Source: Chloroflexota bacterium (GTDB lineage Bacteria > Chloroflexota > Dormibacteria > CF-121). Taken from it: a stretch of 46,172 nt of DNA. This document shows, piece by piece, positions 26,204 through 35,728 of this stretch (positions within the stretch are counted from its first letter, which is position 1; every line of letters begins with the position of its first letter). The translations under genes were made by a program, and so were the position numbers. The notes below the pieces were generated by a model that made no database searches, was not told the DNA's origin, and saw only the letters and a list, made by a program, of their open reading frames with translations. The stretch lies in NCBI GenBank assembly GCA_005881215.1, contig VBDZ01000006.1:1-46172 (forward strand), given 5' to 3'.

Positions 26204-26509
26204 ATGGCCCAGAAGATCCGCATCCGTCTGAAGGCCTACGATCACCGTGTCCTCGACCAGGCCGCGGACAAGATCGTTGACACGGCGCGGCGGACGAACG
26301 CGTCGACGGCCGGGCCTATCCCGCTGCCCACCGAGATCAACAAGTGGACGGTGATCCGTTCGCCGTTCATCGACAAGGACTCGCGCGAGCAGTTCGAGAT
26401 GCGCACCCACAAGCGGATCATCGACATCCTCGACCCGAACCCGAAAGTCGTCGACGCCCTGATGCGGCTCAACCTGCCGTCGGGCGTCAACATCGAGATC
26501 AAGCTCTAG
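26204..26509 (+). CDS. rpsJ: 30S ribosomal protein S10
   Basis: A 101-residue protein of the 30S head that also acts as NusE in antitermination complexes with NusB and Nus[21 protein letters not shown] at the N-terminus, [16 protein letters not shown] in the middle, and [11 protein letters not shown] at the end are standard. The ATG at 26204 gives the normal family N-terminus; the frame is open further upstream inside tuf but that part is not homologous. Only 7 nt separate it from tuf. Confidence 0.97.
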   Translation: MAQKIRIRLKAYDHRVLDQAADKIVDTARRTNASTAGPIPLPTEINKWTVIRSPFIDKDSREQFEMRTHKRIIDILDPNPKVVDALMRLNLPSGVNIEIKL

Positions 26510-26512
26510 CCG

Positions 26513-27160
26513 ATGGCGACGAAGGGCCTGTTGGCGAAGAAGATCGGGATGACCCAGGTGTTCACCGAGAAGGGTGAACTCCTGCCGGTCACCGTGCTCG
26601 AAGCCGGCCCCTGCGTCGTCGTCGGCCTGCGTGCCGTCCAGAAAGATGGCTACGGTGCCATCCAGCTGGGCTTCGGCAGCGTGAAAGACAAGCGGCTGAC
26701 GAAGGCCACCGCGGGCCACTTCAAGAAGGCGGGCGTTGCCGCGCATCGTCACCTCCGCGAAGTCCGCCTCGAGGCCGACGCCAGCTACGAGGTCGGCCAG
26801 GCGTTGAAGGTCGACCTGTTCTCAGCGGGAGAGTGGGTCGACGTCACCGGTACCACGAAAGGCAAGGGCTTCTCGGGTCAGCACAAGCGCCATCATTTCG
26901 GCCGCGGTCCGGTGACCCACGGCTCGCACAATATCAAGCAGCCGGGCTCGATCGGCTCGTCGTCGACGCCATCCCGGGTCTACAAGGGGATGCGGATGGC
27001 GGGCCAGCTCGGCAACCAGCAACGGACGACCACGCATCTCAAGGTGGTGCGGGTCGATCCCGATCGCAACCTTCTGCTCGTCAACGGCGACGTGCCGGGT
27101 CACAAGAACAGCGTCGTGCTGGTGCGCGACTCGACCCGCCAGCCGAAGGGCAAGAAATAA
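26513..27160 (+). CDS. rplC: 50S ribosomal protein L3
   Basis: A 215-residue early-assembly protein whose long loop reaches towards the peptidyl-transferase centre. GLLAKKIGMTQVF is the classic opening; the loop region VTGTTKGKGFSGQHKRHHF and the downstream SIGSSSTPSRVYKGMRMAGQ, including the Gln that is methylated in some bacteria, are intact. The stop TAA shares its last A with the rplD ATG. Confidence 0.97.
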   Translation: MATKGLLAKKIGMTQVFTEKGELLPVTVLEAGPCVVVGLRAVQKDGYGAIQLGFGSVKDKRLTKATAGHFKKAGVAAHRHLREVRLEADASYEVGQALKVDLFSAGEWVDVTGTTKGKGFSGQHKRHHFGRGPVTHGSHNIKQPGSIGSSSTPSRVYKGMRMAGQLGNQQRTTTHLKVVRVDPDRNLLLVNGDVPGHKNSVVLVRDSTRQPKGKK

Positions 27161-27822
27161 TGGCGAAGGCCCCCGGTTCAACCGTGCCGAAGGACTCCAG
27201 TTCAACGGCTGCCGTTTATGACCGCGAAGGCAAGGAAACCGGCCAGGTGGAATTGCCGGCGGCGATCTTCAACGCCCCGGTGAACGCCGCGGTGCTGCAC
27301 CAGGCGGTGCGGCGCCAGCAGGCGAACGATCGCCAGGGCACCCACGACACCAAGACCCGCGGCGAGGTCTCCGGCGGCGGCCGCAAACCCTGGAAGCAGA
27401 AGGGGACCGGCCGCGCCCGCCAGGGCAGCACCCGGGCGCCTCAGTGGCGCCATGGCGGCACCGTGTTCGGGCCGCACCCGCGCAGCTACGAGCAGAAGAT
27501 GCCGCGCAAGCAGCGCCGGCTGGCTCTGCGCGCCGCCCTCTCGGCCCGCTCCCAGGAGGGCGCCGTCCGGGTGGTCGAGGAGATCGTGCTTGACGAGCCG
27601 AAGACCAGGGTGGTTGCCGACCTGTTCGCGCAGATGGGCGCCGGAACCCGCGTCCTGTTCGTCATCCCGGAACACGACTTGATGCTGGAGAAATCCACCC
27701 GCAACCTCGCCGGGGTGCGGACCATCCTCGGCACCAACCTGAACCCGGGCGACGTCCTGATCGCCGACACCATCGTCTTCACCCGGTCCGCGCTGACCGC
27801 GGTGGAGGAGTGGCTGACATGA
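27160..27822 (+). CDS. rplD: 50S ribosomal protein L4
   Basis: A 220-residue protein lining the exit tunnel; in enterobacteria it also represses the S10 operon. The tunnel loop shows GGGRKPWKQKGTGRARQGSTR; the C-terminal Rossmann-like part has RVLFVIPEHD and GVRTILGTNLNPGDVL. The N-terminus has about 20 extra residues (Ser/Thr/Lys-rich) before the usual beta-strand. The ATG at 27160 is chosen for the 1-nt overlap with rplC; the frame upstream is an unrelated open stretch. Confidence 0.96.
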   Translation: MAKAPGSTVPKDSSSTAAVYDREGKETGQVELPAAIFNAPVNAAVLHQAVRRQQANDRQGTHDTKTRGEVSGGGRKPWKQKGTGRARQGSTRAPQWRHGGTVFGPHPRSYEQKMPRKQRRLALRAALSARSQEGAVRVVEEIVLDEPKTRVVADLFAQMGAGTRVLFVIPEHDLMLEKSTRNLAGVRTILGTNLNPGDVLIADTIVFTRSALTAVEEWLT

Positions 27823-28109
27823 GGACGCCGGCGGAAGTCATCCAGCGCCCGCTGATCTCCGAGAAGAGCTACGCCGCCATGGCGACCGGCCGCTATCTCT
27901 TCCGGGTACATCCGAAGGCGACCAAGACCGAGATCGCGCTCGCCATCGCCGACGCCTTCAAGGTCGACGTGGTCAGCGTGAACACGATGCACGTCCGTGG
28001 CAAGGAGCGCCGCCGGGGCCGCACCCACGGCTTTCAGTCGAACTGGAAGAAGGCGGTGGTGACGCTGGCCGAGGGACAGAAGATCGAAAGCATGTTCCAG
28101 GGCGTGTAA
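27819..28109 (+). CDS. rplW: 50S ribosomal protein L23
   Basis: A 96-residue protein at the tunnel exit, the docking site for trigger factor and SRP. VIQRPLISEKSYAAM and YLFRVHPKATKTEIALAIAD are typical, as is the basic loop KERRRGRTHGFQSNWKKA. The ATG at 27819 overlaps the rplD stop in an ATGA; an upstream in-frame GTG (27810) would add only three residues and is less likely. Confidence 0.96.
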   Translation: MRTPAEVIQRPLISEKSYAAMATGRYLFRVHPKATKTEIALAIADAFKVDVVSVNTMHVRGKERRRGRTHGFQSNWKKAVVTLAEGQKIESMFQGV

Positions 28110-28112
28110 CGG

Positions 28113-28958
28113 ATGCCGCTCAAGAAGTACCGCCCCACCTCGCCCGGCCGCCGCTTCATGTCGGTGAGCGCCTTCGATGACCTCACCCGCGGCAAGAAGG
28201 CAGAGAAGCGCCTGCTGGTGTCGATGAAGACGGACGCCGGTCGCAACGCCCAGGGGAAGATCACGGTCCGCCACCAGGGCGGTGGTCACCGCAAGCTCTA
28301 TCGCCTGATCGATTTCAAGCGGAACAAGCTGAACATCCCGGCGACGGTGAGCGCGGTCGAGTACGATCCCAACCGCAGCGCCCGGATTGCTCTTGTCACC
28401 TACGCCGATGGCGAGAAGCGCTACATCCTGGCGCCGGTCGGCCTGACGGTCGGCGACAAGGTGGTCAGCGGCCCGGAGGCGGATATCCAGCCCGGTAACG
28501 CGCTGCCGCTGGCCAACATCCCGCTGGGCAGCACGGTGCACAACATCGAGCTCAAGCCGGGACGGGGCGGCCAGGTGGTTCGCTCCGCCGGGATGTCGGC
28601 CCAGCTGCTCGCCCGCGAGGGCGATTACGCCCAGATCCGGATGCCGTCCGGCGAGGTTCGCCGGGTCGCCGTCGTCTGCTACGCGACCATCGGCCAGATC
28701 GGCAATGTCGAGCACGAGAACGAGAACGTGGGGAAGGCCGGCAAGAGCCGCTGGCGCGGTAAGCGCCCCGCGGTTCGCGGCATGACGATGAATCCCTTCG
28801 ACCATCCGCACGGTGGGGGCGAGGGCCGATCGGGCCCCGGCGGCAACCCGAAGACCCCCTGGGGCAAGCCGGCACTGGGCTATCGGACACGACGCAACAA
28901 GAAGACTCGACTCATGATCGTGCGCCGCCGGCCACCCAAGAGAAAGAGCAAGGGCTAG
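28113..28958 (+). CDS. rplB: 50S ribosomal protein L2
   Basis: A 281-residue protein needed for subunit joining and peptidyl-transferase activity. Landmarks: [12 protein letters not shown] at the start, [34 protein letters not shown], and the functional histidine region [15 protein letters not shown]. Length is normal and the basic C-terminus ends in [12 protein letters not shown] 4 nt after the rplW stop. Confidence 0.98.
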   Translation: MPLKKYRPTSPGRRFMSVSAFDDLTRGKKAEKRLLVSMKTDAGRNAQGKITVRHQGGGHRKLYRLIDFKRNKLNIPATVSAVEYDPNRSARIALVTYADGEKRYILAPVGLTVGDKVVSGPEADIQPGNALPLANIPLGSTVHNIELKPGRGGQVVRSAGMSAQLLAREGDYAQIRMPSGEVRRVAVVCYATIGQIGNVEHENENVGKAGKSRWRGKRPAVRGMTMNPFDHPHGGGEGRSGPGGNPKTPWGKPALGYRTRRNKKTRLMIVRRRPPKRKSKG

Positions 28959-28964
28959 AAGAAC

Positions 28965-29249
28965 ATGTCACGTTCAACGAAAAAAGGACCGTTCGTTCAT
29001 CCGTCGCTGATGAAAAAGGTGACGGCGATGAATCAGCAGAAGGAAAAGAAAGTGATCAAGACCTGGTCGCGGGACTCGAGCGTCTTCCCCGAGATGGTGG
29101 GACACACGCTCGCGATCCACGACGGGAAGAAGCACGTGCCGATCTTCATCACCGAGAACATGGTGGGGCACCTGCTGGGCGAGTTCGCGCCGACCCGGCG
29201 CTTCCGCGCCCACGGGCACCACACCGAGAAATCGACCACCCTGAAATGA
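28965..29249 (+). CDS. rpsS: 30S ribosomal protein S19
   Basis: A 94-residue protein of the 30S head that contacts S13 and the A-site t[20 protein letters not shown] at the N-terminus and the central [20 protein letters not shown] are diagnostic, and [13 protein letters not shown] closes the conserved part. The stop overlaps the rplV start in an ATGA. Confidence 0.97.
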   Translation: MSRSTKKGPFVHPSLMKKVTAMNQQKEKKVIKTWSRDSSVFPEMVGHTLAIHDGKKHVPIFITENMVGHLLGEFAPTRRFRAHGHHTEKSTTLK

Positions 29250-29899
29250 CGATGGAAGTACAAGCCAAGGCCAAGTGGGTCAGGACGTCGCCGCGCAAAG
29301 TGCGGCTCGTCGCGCACACGCTGCGCGACCTGCCGGTGAGCGAGGCGCTGGTCGCCTGCTCGTTTATGCCGAAGTCGGCCGCCCGTGACGTGGCCAAGGT
29401 GATTCGCTCAGCCCAGGCGAACGCGGAGAACAATTTCAACCTCGTCAAAGACGACCTGGTGGTCAAGGAGATCCGGGTCGAGCCCGGGCCGATGCTGAAG
29501 CGGGGCCAGCCCCGAGCCATGGGTCGGCTGTTCAGCATCTTCAAGCGAACCAGCCACATCACGGCCATCGTCGAGGACCGGCCCGGAGTGGTCAGGCGCC
29601 GGACCGCCGCGCTGCCGCGGGCGCCACAGCCCACCGCCCGGCCCACACCGACGCCGGCCGCGGCCGCCGCCGCGCGCGCCGCTGCCGAGCCGGCCACCAC
29701 CGAATCGGACGAGCGCGAGGCGCCGAAACCGCGGCGGGCTCGGTCCGAGACCAAGCCCGAGGCGTCAAAGCCGGCCTTGACGGGTAAGAAAGGCGAGGCC
29801 AAGACGAGCGACAAGACGGCCGACGCCAAACAGACCCGGGCAAAGGCGCAAGGCAAAGAAAAAGACAAGAAAGACACCAAGGAGAAGAAAGGCAAGTAG
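29246..29899 (+). CDS. rplV: 50S ribosomal protein L22 with long C-terminal extension
   Basis: L22 lines the exit tunnel. The core (residues 1-115) is normal: [20 protein letters not shown], then the tunnel-loop region [19 protein letters not shown]. The total of 217 residues is nearly twice the usual 110-120. Residues of about 116-217 are a low-complexity tail, first Ala/Pro-rich, then Lys/Glu/Asp-rich ending in [14 protein letters not shown], probably disordered and exposed on the ribosome surface. Long L22 tails occur in some actinobacteria and mycobacteria; its function here is unknown. The stop overlaps the rpsC GTG by 1 nt. Confidence 0.95.
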   Translation: MTMEVQAKAKWVRTSPRKVRLVAHTLRDLPVSEALVACSFMPKSAARDVAKVIRSAQANAENNFNLVKDDLVVKEIRVEPGPMLKRGQPRAMGRLFSIFKRTSHITAIVEDRPGVVRRRTAALPRAPQPTARPTPTPAAAAAARAAAEPATTESDEREAPKPRRARSETKPEASKPALTGKKGEAKTSDKTADAKQTRAKAQGKEKDKKDTKEKKGK

Positions 29900-30882
29900 T
29901 GGGACATAAAGTTCACCCGAACGGCTTCCGGCTGGGCGTCTACCGCAACTGGGAGGCGAAGTGGTTCGCTCCCGACAAGGAGTACAAGCCCCTGTTGCTC
30001 GAGGACAACCGCCTCCGGAAGATGTTGCTCGCCCGCCTGAAGAATGCGGGGGTGGCCCGGATCGAGACCGAGCGCTCGTCGTCCGCGCTCACCATCACGC
30101 TGCACACCGCCAAGCCCGGCATCGTCATCGGCAAGGGCGGGACCAGCGTCGACCAGCTGCGCGACGAGCTGGAGCGGATCACCGGGAAGCGGGTGCGCGT
30201 CACCATCCAGGAGATCAAGAAGCCCGAGCTCAGCGCCCAGCTGGTGGCCGAGAACGTCGCCGCCCAACTGGAGAAACGGATCGCGTTCCGCCGCGCCATC
30301 AAGCAATCGCTGATGAAGACGATGCGCGCCGGCGCGCAGGGCGTGAAGATCCGCGTCAAGGGGCGGCTGGGTGGTTCCGAAATGGCCCGTGTCGAATGGA
30401 ACCGCGAGGGCCGCGTCCCGCTGCACACGCTGAAGGCCGACATCGACTTCGGCCAGACCGAGGCGAAGACGACGTTCGGGCGGATCGGGGTTTCCGCCTG
30501 GGTCTACACCGGCAACTTCCCGACCGAGGCGCCGCCCAAGCCGCAGGCGGCCGTCGAGGAGCCCGCCGACACCGGCGTGCCGGTGGGCGCCGCCATCGCG
30601 GAAGCCCCGACCCCGCTGGCCGAGCTGGTGCAGGCCGCTGTGGCCGCGCCGGCTGCTCCGGAACCCGTGGCGGCACCGGTCGCGACCGCCCCGGCAGCCA
30701 TCGAGGCGCCCGCGGCCAAGCCGAAGCGCACCCGTACCACGAAGGCCGCCACCACCGACGCGATCCCGGCCGACGGGGGCGAGAAGCCGAAGCGCGCGAG
30801 CCGCGCCCGCACCACGGCGACCGCGGACAAGGCCGCAGCGCCCAAGACGCCACGCGCCCGCGTGGCGAAGAAGAAGGAATAG
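29899..30882 (+). CDS. rpsC: 30S ribosomal protein S3 with long C-terminal extension
   Basis: S3 sits at the mRNA entry channel and has helicase-like activity. The KH domain ([20 protein letters not shown]) and the C-terminal domain ([20 protein letters not shown], ending [12 protein letters not shown] near residue 212) are complete. A tail of about 115 residues brings the length to 327; it is Ala/Pro-rich and then basic ([21 protein letters not shown]). GTG start on the rplV stop; no ATG keeps the conserved [12 protein letters not shown] opening. Confidence 0.95.
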   Translation: MGHKVHPNGFRLGVYRNWEAKWFAPDKEYKPLLLEDNRLRKMLLARLKNAGVARIETERSSSALTITLHTAKPGIVIGKGGTSVDQLRDELERITGKRVRVTIQEIKKPELSAQLVAENVAAQLEKRIAFRRAIKQSLMKTMRAGAQGVKIRVKGRLGGSEMARVEWNREGRVPLHTLKADIDFGQTEAKTTFGRIGVSAWVYTGNFPTEAPPKPQAAVEEPADTGVPVGAAIAEAPTPLAELVQAAVAAPAAPEPVAAPVATAPAAIEAPAAKPKRTRTTKAATTDAIPADGGEKPKRASRARTTATADKAAAPKTPRARVAKKKE

Positions 30883-30884
30883 AG

Positions 30885-31562
30885 ATGTTGCTTCCCGCCC
30901 GCGTCAAGTGGCGCAAGCTCCATCGCGGTCGCCGCACCGGCGTCGCCACCCAGGGCAACGACCTGGCGTTCGGCGAGTTCGGGCTGCAGGCGTCCGAGGC
31001 CGCCTGGATGACCAATCGCCAGATCGAGGCCGCCCGCCGCGTCATGACCCGGTTCGTGCGGCGCGGTGGGCAGGTGTTCATCCGCGTCTTCCCGGACAAG
31101 TCGGTGACCAAGAAGCCGGCCGAGACCCGGATGGGAAGCGGGAAGGGGGCCCCCGAAGGCTGGGTGGCCGTCATCAAGCCGGGCCGCGTCCTCTTCGAGA
31201 TGGGTGGCGTGACCCCCGAGATGGCGAAGCGAGCCTTCCAGCTGGCCGCTTACAAGCTGCCGCTCAAGACTCGCACGCTGGGCATCAAGTCCGGCGTCAA
31301 GGCCGCCGTCGATGTCAAGATCAAGGGCCCGGCCGAGCTGAAGCCCGGTGAGGGCCTCGAAGGCATCCCCGGTGCAGTCGGCGCTCCGGCTGCGGCGGCT
31401 GCCGCGGCCGCCCCCGCCGCGAGAGGTCCAAAGGCCGCCCCCGGCGCCGCGCCGTCGATCAAGCCGGCGCCAGGTGCTGCGCCCAAGGCCGCGCCGGGCG
31501 CTGCGCCCAGGGCTGCCGCCGCGCCGCCCCCCAAGCCGGCGAAGGGTGGTGGGAAGAAATGA
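30885..31562 (+). CDS. rplP: 50S ribosomal protein L16 with PGAAP-rich tail
   Basis: L16 helps to shape the A site. The conserved 137-residue core is complete ([54 protein letters not shown]). The protein has 225 residues; about 75 are added at the C-terminus as an Ala/Pro/Gly tail with repeated PGAAP units, ending in GGGKK. The ATG at 30885 is set by homology, since the frame is open far upstream in the shadow of rpsC. Overlaps rpmC in an ATGA. Confidence 0.95.
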   Translation: MLLPARVKWRKLHRGRRTGVATQGNDLAFGEFGLQASEAAWMTNRQIEAARRVMTRFVRRGGQVFIRVFPDKSVTKKPAETRMGSGKGAPEGWVAVIKPGRVLFEMGGVTPEMAKRAFQLAAYKLPLKTRTLGIKSGVKAAVDVKIKGPAELKPGEGLEGIPGAVGAPAAAAAAAAPAARGPKAAPGAAPSIKPAPGAAPKAAPGAAPRAAAAPPPKPAKGGGKK

Positions 31563-31831
31563 AGATGAAGGACCTGCAGGGCCTGTCGATGCCGGATCTG
31601 CAGAAGAAGCTCAAGGATTCCCGCCAGGAGCTCTTCAACCTGCGCTTCCAGATGGCCACCGGCCAGTTGCAGAACCACCGGGAGATCCGCCACGTGCGGC
31701 ACAACCTGGCGCAGATCCTGACCGAGATCCACATGAAGGAGTTCAATGCCGAGCCGGCGCCGGCTCCGGCTGAAGCGGAGATCAAGCCGCGGCGGAGACG
31801 GGCCGCGGCGACGAGCGAGGAGACGTCATGA
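31559..31831 (+). CDS. rpmC: 50S ribosomal protein L29 with short C-terminal extension
   Basis: A two-helix protein near the tunnel exit beside L23. The core is [20 protein letters not shown], then [18 protein letters not shown]. At 90 residues it is about 25 longer than usual; the surplus is Pro/Ala/Glu-rich followed by a basic patch ([13 protein letters not shown]). It overlaps rplP upstream and rpsQ downstream, each by 4 nt. Confidence 0.95.
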   Translation: MKMKDLQGLSMPDLQKKLKDSRQELFNLRFQMATGQLQNHREIRHVRHNLAQILTEIHMKEFNAEPAPAPAEAEIKPRRRRAAATSEETS

Positions 31832-32094
31832 CCGAAGCCGAGGAGCGGGCGATGCGCAAGACGCGCACCGGCACCGTGATCAGCGACAAGATGGACAAGA
31901 CGGTGGTGGTGCGGGTGCAGACCCTCAAGGAGCACTCGCGCTACAAGAAGCACATCCAGCAGTCGACCCGATTCAAGGCGCACGACGAGCAGAACCAGTG
32001 CAAGGTCGGTGACCGGGTGCGGATCATGGAAACCCGCCCGATCTCGCATGACAAGCGCTGGCGCGTGGTCGCCATTGTGGAGAAGGCGAAATAG
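31828..32094 (+). CDS. rpsQ: 30S ribosomal protein S17
   Basis: An 88-residue OB-fold protein that binds 16S rRNA early in assembly. [20 protein letters not shown] and [18 protein letters not shown] are standard; the C-terminus has the usual [24 protein letters not shown] overlap with rpmC fixes the start. Confidence 0.96.
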   Translation: MTEAEERAMRKTRTGTVISDKMDKTVVVRVQTLKEHSRYKKHIQQSTRFKAHDEQNQCKVGDRVRIMETRPISHDKRWRVVAIVEKAK

Positions 32095-32102
32095 CCGTAG
32101 CC

Positions 32103-32471
32103 ATGGTGCAGCAAGAGTCGCGGTTGAAGGTGGCGGACAACACGGGTGCGCGTGAAATCCTGTTGATCCGGGTCATGGGTGGCCACTATCGCAAGTACGC
32201 CTCCATCGGCGACGTCATCACCGCCGCGGTCACGGTCGCGACGCCCGGCGGTCAAGTCAAGAAAAGCGAAGTCGTCAAGGCCGTGGTGGTGCGCACCTCG
32301 CGCGAGTTCCGGCGCCTGGACGGCTCGACGATCCGCTTCGATGAGAACGCCGCCGTCATCCTCGGCCCCCAGAACAACCCGCGCGGTACCCGCATCTTCG
32401 GCCCGGTGGCGCGCGAGCTGCGCGACAAGAATTTCATGAAGATTGTTTCCCTGGCCCCGGAGGTTTTGTAA
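32103..32471 (+). CDS. rplN: 50S ribosomal protein L14
   Basis: A 122-residue protein at the subunit interface, a partner of L19 and of the silencing factor Rsf[21 protein letters not shown] and the middle [20 protein letters not shown] are nearly invariant among bacteria; the end is [21 protein letters not shown]. Normal length with ATG 8 nt after rpsQ. Confidence 0.98.
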   Translation: MVQQESRLKVADNTGAREILLIRVMGGHYRKYASIGDVITAAVTVATPGGQVKKSEVVKAVVVRTSREFRRLDGSTIRFDENAAVILGPQNNPRGTRIFGPVARELRDKNFMKIVSLAPEVL

Positions 32472-32476
32472 GCATC

Positions 32477-32836
32477 ATGAGCCGGCTTCATCTCGACATT
32501 CATAAAGACGACACCGTGCAGGTCATGTCCGGAAAGGACCGTGGCAAGCGAGGCGTGGTGGTGCGCACCGTGCCCGGCCAGAGCAAGATCGTGGTCAAGG
32601 GCGTCAACCTCTTGAAGCGACACCAGCGCGCCAATACCCAGAAGGGCGGCACCAAGGTCATGCAGGGCGGCATCGTCGACTTCGAGTCGCCGCTGAGCTA
32701 CTCGAACGTGATGCTCGTTTGCAACAAGTGCGACAAGCCGACCCGCATCCGCAAGACCGTGTTGCCCAACGGACAGAAGGCGATCGTCTGTGTCAAGTGT
32801 GGCGAAGTCTACGAACGGGTGAGAAACAAGATATGA
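32477..32836 (+). CDS. rplX: 50S ribosomal protein L24 with zinc-ribbon C-terminus
   Basis: A 119-residue assembly initiator of the large subunit. The KOW motif is [20 protein letters not shown]; the middle has [17 protein letters not shown]. The C-terminus carries four cysteines (CNKC and CVKC) flanking [14 protein letters not shown], the zinc-ribbon-like end seen in many Gram-positive-type L24 proteins. Its stop overlaps the rplE ATG by 4 nt. Confidence 0.96.
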   Translation: MSRLHLDIHKDDTVQVMSGKDRGKRGVVVRTVPGQSKIVVKGVNLLKRHQRANTQKGGTKVMQGGIVDFESPLSYSNVMLVCNKCDKPTRIRKTVLPNGQKAIVCVKCGEVYERVRNKI

Positions 32837-33399
32837 GCGTCGCCGCTCCCAGCCGCGTCGAGCTGCGCCTGAAGCAGCGTTACCAGGACAAGATCGTCCC
32901 GACCTTGATCCAGCGGTTCGCCTACACCAACGCGATGCAGGTCCCCCGCCTGGTCAAGGTGGTGGCGAACATCGGCGTCGGCGAGTCCATCTCGAACCCG
33001 AAAGCGCTCGATGCCGCGATCGCCGACCTGAAGAAGATCACCGGCCAGCAGCCGGTGGTGCTGAAGTCGCGCAAGGCGATCGCGAACTTCAAGCTCCGCG
33101 CCGGCCTGCCCATCGGGATCAAGGTGACGATGCGCGCCGCTCGCATGTACCAGTTTGTCGACAAGCTGCTCTCGGTGGGCCTGCCCCGGATCCGTGACTT
33201 CCGCGGCATTTCCCCGACCGGCTTCGACGGGCATGGCAACTACACCCTGGGTTTACGTGAGCAACTGGTGTTTCCCGAGATCGAGTACGACAAGATCGAC
33301 AAATTGCGGGGCCTCGAGGTGACGTTCGTGACCACGGCTCGCACCGACGATGAGGCGCGGGCGCTGCTGACGGAGCTCGGGTTCCCCTTCAGGAAGTGA
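32833..33399 (+). CDS. rplE: 50S ribosomal protein L5
   Basis: A 188-residue 5S-rRNA-binding protein of the central protuberance that contacts the P-site t[43 protein letters not shown] and [20 protein letters not shown] are the conserved blocks. The ATG at 32833 is taken for the ATGA overlap with rplX; the open frame upstream is non-homologous. Confidence 0.97.
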   Translation: MSVAAPSRVELRLKQRYQDKIVPTLIQRFAYTNAMQVPRLVKVVANIGVGESISNPKALDAAIADLKKITGQQPVVLKSRKAIANFKLRAGLPIGIKVTMRAARMYQFVDKLLSVGLPRIRDFRGISPTGFDGHGNYTLGLREQLVFPEIEYDKIDKLRGLEVTFVTTARTDDEARALLTELGFPFRK

Positions 33400-33411
33400 G
33401 GATCAAGGACA

Positions 33412-33597
33412 TTGGCTAAGAAATCGACCATCAACCGCGGGCTTCGCCCCCACAAACACGCGGTCTCGCAGCACAACCGCTGCAACATCTGCGGGCGGCC
33501 GCGCTCGTACATGCGCAAGTTCGGCATCTGCCGCATTTGCTTTCGGAGCCTGTCCTCGCAGGGCCAGGTCCCGGGGGTGAAGAAGTCGTCGTGGTGA
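33412..33597 (+). CDS. rpsZ: 30S ribosomal protein S14, zinc-binding type Z
   Basis: A 61-residue short form of S14 (also called rpsN type Z). It has the zinc site CNIC and CRIC flanking [12 protein letters not shown], and ends [11 protein letters not shown] as in Gram-positive-type bacteria. The start is TTG at 33412, after AAGGA; the peptide AKKSTINRG follows directly. Together with four-Cys L33 and L36 in this window it suggests that the lineage keeps the zinc versions of these proteins in its main cluster. Confidence 0.96.
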   Translation: MAKKSTINRGLRPHKHAVSQHNRCNICGRPRSYMRKFGICRICFRSLSSQGQVPGVKKSSW

Positions 33598-33617
33598 GGA
33601 GGAGGAAAAACAGTTAG

Positions 33618-34013
33618 ATGTCCACCGATAGCATCGCCGACATGCTGACCCGGATCCGCAACGCGAACACTGCGGGTCACCCGCGGGTCAATCTTCCCGC
33701 ATCGCGGGTGGGCGTCGAGATCGCGCGCGTCCTCAAAGAAGAGGGCTACATCGCGAATTTCGACGTGGCCGCCGGCGAGCAGGGTCAGAAGCTCGACATC
33801 ACCTTCAAGCCCAAGTCGCCGCGAGGCAAGTCGCTGGCCGGGTTACGCCGGATCAGCAAGCCCGGGCTGCGGGTCTACGCCCGCAAGACCGAGATTCCGC
33901 GGGTGCTCGGCGGACTGGGGATTGTGATTCTTTCGACGTCGCACGGCGTGATGTCCGGGCAGAAAGCCACCAAGGCCGGCCTCGGCGGCGAGGTCGTGTG
34001 CTACGTTTGGTGA
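33618..34013 (+). CDS. rpsH: 30S ribosomal protein S8
   Basis: A 131-residue protein of the 30S platform; in enterobacteria it is the translational repressor of the spc operon. The blocks DSIADMLTRIRNANTAGH, RISKPGLRVYARKTEIPRVL and GLGIVILSTSHGVMSGQKA are complete. A good GGAGGAGGAAAA purine run precedes the ATG. Confidence 0.97.
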   Translation: MSTDSIADMLTRIRNANTAGHPRVNLPASRVGVEIARVLKEEGYIANFDVAAGEQGQKLDITFKPKSPRGKSLAGLRRISKPGLRVYARKTEIPRVLGGLGIVILSTSHGVMSGQKATKAGLGGEVVCYVW

Positions 34014-34016
34014 CCC

Positions 34017-34580
34017 ATGAGTAGGATTGGCAAGCTTCCGGTCAAGATTCCCAGCGGGGTGACGGTCACCGTGCAGGATCACCGCGTCTCCGTGAAGAGC
34101 GGAAATTCTGAGCTCGTCCGCCAGCTCAACCCCGAGATGACGGTCTCGATCAAAGAGGGCAATGTCATCGTGGAGCGGCCCAGCGAGTCGAAGCTGCACC
34201 GGTCGCTGCACGGGCTGACCCGCACCCTGGTCTGGAACATGATCGAGGGCGTCAGCAAGGGCTACGAGAAGCAGCTCGAGCTGGTGGGCGTCGGCTACCG
34301 CGCCAGCCGCCAGGGCGAAGCGCTGGTGCTCAACGTCGGCTACTCGCACCAGGTCCGCTACCCGGTGCCGAAGGGAATCACGATCGACGTCCCGGAGCCA
34401 ACCCGCATCAACATCAAAGGTGCGAGCAAAGAGGACGTCGGCCAGGTGGCGGCCGAGGTGCGCAAGATCCGTCCGCCCGAGCCCTACAAGGGCAAAGGCA
34501 TTCTCTATCGTGGCGAGCGCATCCGTCGCAAGGCGGGCAAGACCGGCAAGACCGGCACCGGCACGGGAGCGGCGAGGTAG
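34017..34580 (+). CDS. rplF: 50S ribosomal protein L6
   Basis: A 187-residue protein near the sarcin-ricin loop and the factor-binding site. [17 protein letters not shown] opens it, [20 protein letters not shown] lies in the second half, and [21 protein letters not shown] is the characteristic end, followed by a few extra Gly/Thr/Lys residues. The last base of its TAG is the G of the rplR GTG. Confidence 0.97.
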   Translation: MSRIGKLPVKIPSGVTVTVQDHRVSVKSGNSELVRQLNPEMTVSIKEGNVIVERPSESKLHRSLHGLTRTLVWNMIEGVSKGYEKQLELVGVGYRASRQGEALVLNVGYSHQVRYPVPKGITIDVPEPTRINIKGASKEDVGQVAAEVRKIRPPEPYKGKGILYRGERIRRKAGKTGKTGTGTGAAR

Positions 34581-34948
34581 TGTACAAGGTACCCGATCGC
34601 CGCGGCACCCGGCTCCGCCGGCACAGCCGGCTGCGCGGCCACCTCGAGGGCGGCCCGACGCGGCCACGGCTGGCCGTCTTTCGCAGCCTGCACCACGTCT
34701 ACGCGCAGATCATCGACGACGCTTCCGGGCGGACGCTCGCGGCCGCCGGCACGACCGACGCCGATCTGCGTAAGGCGCTCAAGTCGCCGTCGGGCGCGGA
34801 GGGCGCCGCCGCCGTGGGAAAATCGATCGCTGAGCGCGCCCGGCAGGCGGGCGTCGAGACCGTCGTCTTCGACCGCGGCGGATTCCCCTACCACGGTCGC
34901 ATCAAGGCGCTCGCCGACGCCGCACGCGGCGCCGGGCTGAAGTTCTAA
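34580..34948 (+). CDS. rplR: 50S ribosomal protein L18
   Basis: A 122-residue partner of L5 in binding 5S r[23 protein letters not shown], the middle [20 protein letters not shown], and the end [20 protein letters not shown] are typical. GTG start overlapping rplF by 1 nt; no ATG is available that keeps the basic RNA-binding N-terminus. Confidence 0.96.
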   Translation: MYKVPDRRGTRLRRHSRLRGHLEGGPTRPRLAVFRSLHHVYAQIIDDASGRTLAAAGTTDADLRKALKSPSGAEGAAAVGKSIAERARQAGVETVVFDRGGFPYHGRIKALADAARGAGLKF

Positions 34949-34959
34949 GTGAGAGGTAT

Positions 34960-35544
34960 ATGAGTTACCAGTACGGACGAGGCCAGTCGGAATTCACGGA
35001 GAAAGTCGTCCACCTCAACCGCGTCGCGAAAGTCGTCAAGGGCGGGCGGCGCTTCTCGTTCAGCGCGCTGGTCGTCGTCGGCGACCAGAACGGCCGCGTC
35101 GGCGCCGGGCTGGGTAAGGCGGGCGAGGTTCCCGAGGCGATTCGCAAGGCGGTCGAATCCGCCAAGAAGCACCTGATCACAGTCCCCATGGTGGGCACCA
35201 CCATCCCGCACGAGATCCGGCTGAAGAAAGGCGCCGCCAAGGTGCTGCTGAAGCCGGCGGCGCCCGGCACCGGCATTCGCTCGGGCGGCGCGATGCGCGC
35301 CGTCGTCGAACTCTCCGGGGTCAAGGACATGATCACCAAGTCGCTGGGCACCAACAACCCGGTCAACACCGTGCGGGCGACGATCGCCGCGCTGCAGGCA
35401 TTGCAGACGGCGGAGAGCGTCGCCCAGGCGCGCGGCAAACCGACCGAGGAGCTGGAGCGGCTCAGCCGCCGCGGCAAGAAGCCCGAGCCGGAGGCGGTCG
35501 CGCCGGCCGCCGCCGAAGCCCCGGTGGAGGAGCCGGTCGGCTGA
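34960..35544 (+). CDS. rpsE: 30S ribosomal protein S5
   Basis: A 194-residue protein at the back of the 30S decoding region, involved in fidelity. [40 protein letters not shown] and [19 protein letters not shown] are the conserved blocks. A short acidic Ala/Pro/Glu tail (last 24 residues, ending EEPVG) is added. This tail is acidic, in contrast to the basic tails on L22, S3 and L15. Confidence 0.97.
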   Translation: MSYQYGRGQSEFTEKVVHLNRVAKVVKGGRRFSFSALVVVGDQNGRVGAGLGKAGEVPEAIRKAVESAKKHLITVPMVGTTIPHEIRLKKGAAKVLLKPAAPGTGIRSGGAMRAVVELSGVKDMITKSLGTNNPVNTVRATIAALQALQTAESVAQARGKPTEELERLSRRGKKPEPEAVAPAAAEAPVEEPVG

Positions 35545-35545
35545 G

Positions 35546-35728
35546 ATGGCGACCCTGAAGATCACCTACGTCCGGAGTGTCATCGGCCAGAAGCCGGACC
35601 AGGAACGCACGGTCCAGGCGTTGGGCTTTCGCCGGCTGAACCAGACCGTGGAGCACGAAGATAGCCCGCAGCTGCGCGGCATGGTGCACAAGGTCCGCCA
35701 CCTGGTCCGCGTGGAGGAGAGCGGGTAA
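35546..35728 (+). CDS. rpmD: 50S ribosomal protein L30
   Basis: A 60-residue protein of the large subunit. [20 protein letters not shown] and [20 protein letters not shown] are standard, and the protein ends HLVRVEESG. It starts 1 nt after rpsE, and its TAA overlaps the rplO ATG by 1 nt. The gene is absent from some bacterial groups, so its presence here is a mild lineage clue. Confidence 0.95.
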   Translation: MATLKITYVRSVIGQKPDQERTVQALGFRRLNQTVEHEDSPQLRGMVHKVRHLVRVEESG